Source: an uncultured delta proteobacterium
GTDB taxonomy: Bacteria > Myxococcota_A > Polyangia > Polyangiales > Polyangiaceae
Reading direction: 5' to 3'
DNA length: 13,877 nucleotides
Assembly (NCBI GenBank): GCA_903858055.1
Contig: CAIOHM010000217.1
Coordinates: forward strand, 1-13,877
Position 1 is the stretch's first letter. Every line of letters begins with the position of its first letter. Under the pieces are notes generated by a model, which was not told where the DNA came from, ran no database searches, and worked only from the letters and a program-made list of their open reading frames with translations. The translations under genes and the position numbers were made by a program. This document shows, piece by piece, positions 11,449-13,877 of the stretch.

Positions 11449-12180
11449 TCAGTCTTCGACGACGGTGCCAATCGACTCGCCACGCACGACGCGCGTGATG
11501 TTGCCGAAGTCCGCGAGCTTGAAGACGCGCACCTTGAGGCGGTTGTCGCGGCAGAGGGAGATCGCGGTCGCGTCCATCACGCCGATGCGATCGGCGAGGA
11601 AGCGATCGTAGCTCATCTTCGCGATGAGCTGCGCGTCGGGGAACTTCACGGGGTCGCGATCGTAGATGCCCTCGACCTTCGTGGCCTTGCAGAGCACGTC
11701 GGCGTTGATCTCCATCGCGCGGAGCGCCGCCGCGGTGTCGGTGCTGAAGTAGGGGTTTCCCGTGCCCGCGGCGAAGACCACGACGCGGCCCTTCTCGAGG
11801 TGACGAATCGCGCGGCGGCGGATGTAAGGCTCGGCGACCTGCTGGATCGCGATGGCGGTCATCACGCGCGTGGGCACGCCGCATTTCTCGAGCGCGTCTT
11901 GGAGCGCGAGCGAGTTGATGACCGTGGCGAGCATGCCCATGCTGTCGGCGTGCGCGCGGTCCATGCCTTGGCTCGCGCCCTTGAGGCCGCGAAAGATGTT
12001 GCCGCCGCCGACCACGATGCCGATCTGCACGCCCTCGGCGCGGACCTCGCCGATCTCCTTCGCCGTGGCCGCGATGACCTCGCGGTCGATGCCGAAGCCC
12101 CCGGCCCCACAGAGCGCCTCGCCGCTGAGTTTGAGGACGATGCGGCGGTAGTGGAGCGAAGATTCGGAACCGGTGGCCAT
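11449..12180 (-). CDS. pyrH: UMP kinase
   Basis: Phosphorylates UMP to UDP with ATP, the second-to-last step toward UTP and an essential cytoplasmic enzyme in most bacteria. It belongs to the amino acid kinase family and is hexameric and GTP-regulated in known members. The 243 residues match the usual length. Motifs in order are KLSGEAL (17-23), VVGGGNIFRG (56-65), RAHADSMGMLATVIN (75-89, with Asp79 at the conserved position), EPYIRRRAIRHLEKGRVVVF (117-136), GTGNPYFSTDTAAALR (139-154) and KATKVEGIYD. The ATG at 12180 gives a short tail before YRRIVLKLSGE, as in relatives. In many bacteria pyrH sits with rpsB, tsf and frr; here it instead leads a run of YkgJ-type, AAC(3)-like and DUF4910 genes with gaps of 12, 12 and minus 4 bases. 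Its promoter should be in the divergent gap at 12181-12273. Confidence 0.97.
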   Translation of the reverse strand: MATGSESSLHYRRIVLKLSGEALCGAGGFGIDREVIAATAKEIGEVRAEGVQIGIVVGGGNIFRGLKGASQGMDRAHADSMGMLATVINSLALQDALEKCGVPTRVMTAIAIQQVAEPYIRRRAIRHLEKGRVVVFAAGTGNPYFSTDTAAALRAMEINADVLCKATKVEGIYDRDPVKFPDAQLIAKMSYDRFLADRIGVMDATAISLCRDNRLKVRVFKLADFGNITRVVRGESIGTVVED

Positions 12181-12273
12181 GAGCCCGAGGCCCTAGCGGT
12201 CTCGCCACGGCGACGCAACCCGCCACGCATTCTCCACGAAAAGCGCCTCGTCATTCGTGCTACGGCCCGGGTC
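12181..12273. promoter_or_regulatory. Divergent intergenic region between pyrH and the parvulin-like lipoprotein gene
   Basis: A 93-base gap between diverging genes must hold promoters for the pyrH operon and probably for the parvulin-like/KamA pair. I could not pick out -35/-10 pairs or a Shine-Dalgarno sequence for either start. No strong palindrome is visible. Confidence 0.35.
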
Positions 12274-13218
12274 ATGCAGCGCGGTTTTTGCACCTTTGCA
12301 CTCGCAGCGGCCCTCCTTGTGGCGGGTTGCAAGGCAAAGCCCTCGGGCGAGGCGCCGAAGAGCGAGAGCGCAGGCGCGGTCGAGGCGAAGATCCTCGCGA
12401 AGGTCGGCGAACGCACCATCACCGTGGGCGACTTCCTCGAGGCGCTCACGAACCTCGACGAAATCGATCGCGCGCGCTTCGAGGCGCCGGCGCGCCGCAA
12501 GGAGCTCCTCGACGCGCTCGTGGAGACGGAAGCCCTGGCGCAAGAGGCCCGCGCGAAGGGCCTCGAGAAAGACCCGGCTGTGGCTCAAGAGCTGCGCATG
12601 GCCCTGCGCGACGCCATGCTCCGCGAGATTCACCGCTCGGTGCCCAAGGCCGAGGCGCTCGAGGCCTCCGAGGTGCGCGCGTATTACGATGCCCATGCGG
12701 CGTCTTACGCGGAACCCGAGCGCCGTCGCCTCCAGGCGATCGTCGTCGCGAACGAGGCGGAAGCGAAGAAGGCTGTCGCGGCGCTTGGTGCCTCGCCTAC
12801 GGCGCTCCGCTTCGGTGAGGTCGTCAAGGCGCGCTCCACCGACGCGAGCGCCAAGACCGGCGCCCCGCTCGATCTCCTCGGCGACGTGGGCTTCGTGAGC
12901 GCCCCCGGCGACGACCGCGGCACGAACGCGCGCATTCCCGAGGCCGTGCGCAAGGCGGCCCACGCGTTGGCGGGCGTCGGTGCCGTGAGCGAGCCCATCG
13001 CCGCGAGCGGCACGTTCTGGATCGTACGCGTGACCTCCGTCTCCGCGGCGCGGTCGCGCAGCTTCGAGGAGGTCGAGAAGACCATTCGTATCGCGCTCGC
13101 CCAAGAGAAGCGTCGCGTTGCCGAGAAGGCGAAGCTCGCCGAGCTCGCGAAGGCTGCGCAGATCGAGGTCGACCCGGCCGCGCTCGAGGCCGTGTTCAAG
13201 GCGGGCGCCACGCCGTGA
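12274..13218 (+). CDS. Parvulin/SurA-like lipoprotein (PpiC-type domain, probably catalytically degenerate)
   Basis: A 314-residue predicted lipoprotein resembling periplasmic peptidyl-prolyl isomerase/chaperones (SurA, PrsA, PpiD). The signal peptide ends in a lipobox VAGC with Cys19 lipidated, followed by a polar linker. The N-terminal chaperone-like region (about 37-140) contains KVGERTITVGDFLEAL, an R-x-E-L-L-D-A-L-V-E-x-E-A-L-A helix, and EVRAYYDAH before the PPIase domain, all typical of SurA-like proteins. The parvulin-like domain (about 145-255) keeps LLGDVGFV (201-208) and SEPIAASGTFWIVRV (239-253). The usual first histidine (xHILV) is replaced by LQAIVV, and the second (GxHII) by TFWIVRV, so isomerase activity is doubtful and a pure holdase role is plausible (inference). 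A basic helical tail follows (263-295). The ATG at 12274 precedes the signal peptide directly. Its stop overlaps the GTG of the KamA-family gene. Confidence 0.88.
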   Translation: MQRGFCTFALAAALLVAGCKAKPSGEAPKSESAGAVEAKILAKVGERTITVGDFLEALTNLDEIDRARFEAPARRKELLDALVETEALAQEARAKGLEKDPAVAQELRMALRDAMLREIHRSVPKAEALEASEVRAYYDAHAASYAEPERRRLQAIVVANEAEAKKAVAALGASPTALRFGEVVKARSTDASAKTGAPLDLLGDVGFVSAPGDDRGTNARIPEAVRKAAHALAGVGAVSEPIAASGTFWIVRVTSVSAARSRSFEEVEKTIRIALAQEKRRVAEKAKLAELAKAAQIEVDPAALEAVFKAGATP

Positions 13219-13877
13219 AGCGGCTCCCGGTGCTCGGGGCAGCAGAGGCCGCATCGCCGCGCACGAAGGCCTCGGGGCCACGCGACTGGGCGTGGCAGCT
13301 CAAGCATGCCGTGACCTCGCTTGCGGGGCTCGAGGCGAGCCTCACGCTCACGGAGAGCGAGCGCGAAGGGGCGCGCCGGGCGCTCGAGGGCGGATTCCCC
13401 ATGCGCGTCACCCCGTACTACCTCGGGCTCGCGAGCAAGACCGATCCGTCGTGCCCCATTCGCAAGCAGGCGGTGCCGGTGGCGGAGGAGTCCGTGCGCG
13501 TGCCGGGCGATCTCGAAGACCCGCTCGGCGAGGTCGCCCACGAGGTCGCTCCGCACCTGGTGCAGCGCTACCCTGATCGCTGCCTCCTCCTCGCGACCGA
13601 TCGCTGCGCGGTCTACTGCCGCTTCTGCACGCGCTCGCGCATGGTCGGCGACGGCGGCGGCGCGGTCTCCATGAAGGCCCTCGAGCCTGCCTTCGCGTAC
13701 CTCCGCGCCCACCCGGAGGTGCACGACGTCATCGTCAGCGGCGGCGATCCGCTCGCGATGAGCACCGATCGCCTCGTGCGGCTCGTCGCGGAGCTGCGCA
13801 CGATTCCGAGCCTCGACACGATCCGCCTCGCGACGCGCGTACCGGTCACGCTCCCGCAGCGCGTGACCCCCGAGCTC
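13215..13877 (+). CDS. kamA: KamA-family lysine 2,3-aminomutase-like radical SAM protein (partial, N-terminal 221 residues)
   Basis: Radical SAM/PLP enzyme family that moves an amino group from C2 to C3 of an amino acid, classically L-lysine to beta-lysine. I translated the plus strand from GTG at 13215, which overlaps the previous stop as GTGA. The N-terminus has DWAWQLKHAVTSL (24-36), then TPYYLGLA and DPSCPIRKQAVP, RYPDRCLLLATDRCAVYCRFCTR with the radical SAM cluster cysteines Cys131, Cys135 and Cys138, VSGGDPL, and TRVPVTLPQRVTPEL at the edge. The DWxWQLK and CPIRKQAVP motifs fit lysine 2,3-aminomutase (KamA/AblA) better than the EF-P enzyme EpmB, which has a different N-terminus. The window ends before the PLP lysine and the substrate-binding residues, so lysine versus glutamate 2,3-aminomutase cannot be settled. 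No ATG start is available before residue 60. Confidence 0.9.
   Translation, partial: MKRLPVLGAAEAASPRTKASGPRDWAWQLKHAVTSLAGLEASLTLTESEREGARRALEGGFPMRVTPYYLGLASKTDPSCPIRKQAVPVAEESVRVPGDLEDPLGEVAHEVAPHLVQRYPDRCLLLATDRCAVYCRFCTRSRMVGDGGGAVSMKALEPAFAYLRAHPEVHDVIVSGGDPLAMSTDRLVRLVAELRTIPSLDTIRLATRVPVTLPQRVTPEL

Noticed and set aside
10556..12226. A 556-codon minus-strand open frame overlapping pyrH, the YkgJ-type gene and part of the AAC(3)-like gene
   Set aside because: It is a different frame on the same strand as three well-supported genes, with an Arg/Ala/Gly/His-rich product lacking motifs.
11074..12273. The 400 codons upstream of the parvulin-like lipoprotein in the same open frame
   Set aside because: They run antisense to pyrH and the YkgJ-type gene. 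The real protein starts with a lipoprotein signal peptide at 12274.

Overview
The window is GC-rich bacterial DNA with densely packed genes. Most third codon positions are G or C, which also produces very long spurious open frames on the opposite strands. Gene content (Gram-negative outer-membrane-type barrel, two lipoproteins, GltBD, a DUF4910/AAC(3) pair, a KamA-type radical SAM enzyme) and codon use suggest a delta-proteobacterial lineage such as Myxococcota. That placement is inference; there is no rRNA or other phylogenetic marker beyond pyrH and gltB. I saw no tRNA, rRNA, IS element, CRISPR array or phage gene, and no stretch over 300 bases lacks a gene.

Layout. (1) Positions 1-1874, minus strand: a four-helix membrane protein, then an outer-membrane beta-barrel-like protein, then the first 200 residues of a nucleotide-sugar dehydrogenase running off the left edge. 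(2) Positions 1974-8725, plus strand: gltB and gltD (both subunits of bacterial glutamate synthase, one base apart), followed 40 bases later by a lipoprotein with a C-terminal cupin. (3) Positions 8753-12180, minus strand: a tight four-gene run in transcription order pyrH (UMP kinase), a YkgJ-type cysteine-cluster protein, an AAC(3)-fold acetyltransferase-like protein, and a DUF4910 aminopeptidase-fold protein with a C-terminal winged-helix-like tail. The last two overlap by ATGA. (4) Positions 12274-13877, plus strand: a parvulin/SurA-like lipoprotein that seems to lack the catalytic histidines, overlapping by GTGA with a KamA-family lysine 2,3-aminomutase-like radical SAM gene cut by the right edge.

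How the genes work together. gltB and gltD form one enzyme: glutamine amide nitrogen is moved to 2-oxoglutarate using electrons brought in by GltD. The dehydrogenase at the left edge makes UDP-sugar acids for surface polysaccharide. The AAC(3)/DUF4910 pair belongs to families often found near surface-glycan genes, but here it is attached to the housekeeping gene pyrH. The two divergent gaps (1875-1973 and 12181-12273) are the likely promoter regions for gltBD and for both pyrH and the parvulin-like/KamA pair. Most of the window is ordinary core metabolism. The pyrH-led operon, the histidine-less parvulin lipoprotein and the cupin lipoprotein after gltBD deserve a second look; none is proof of a new system.
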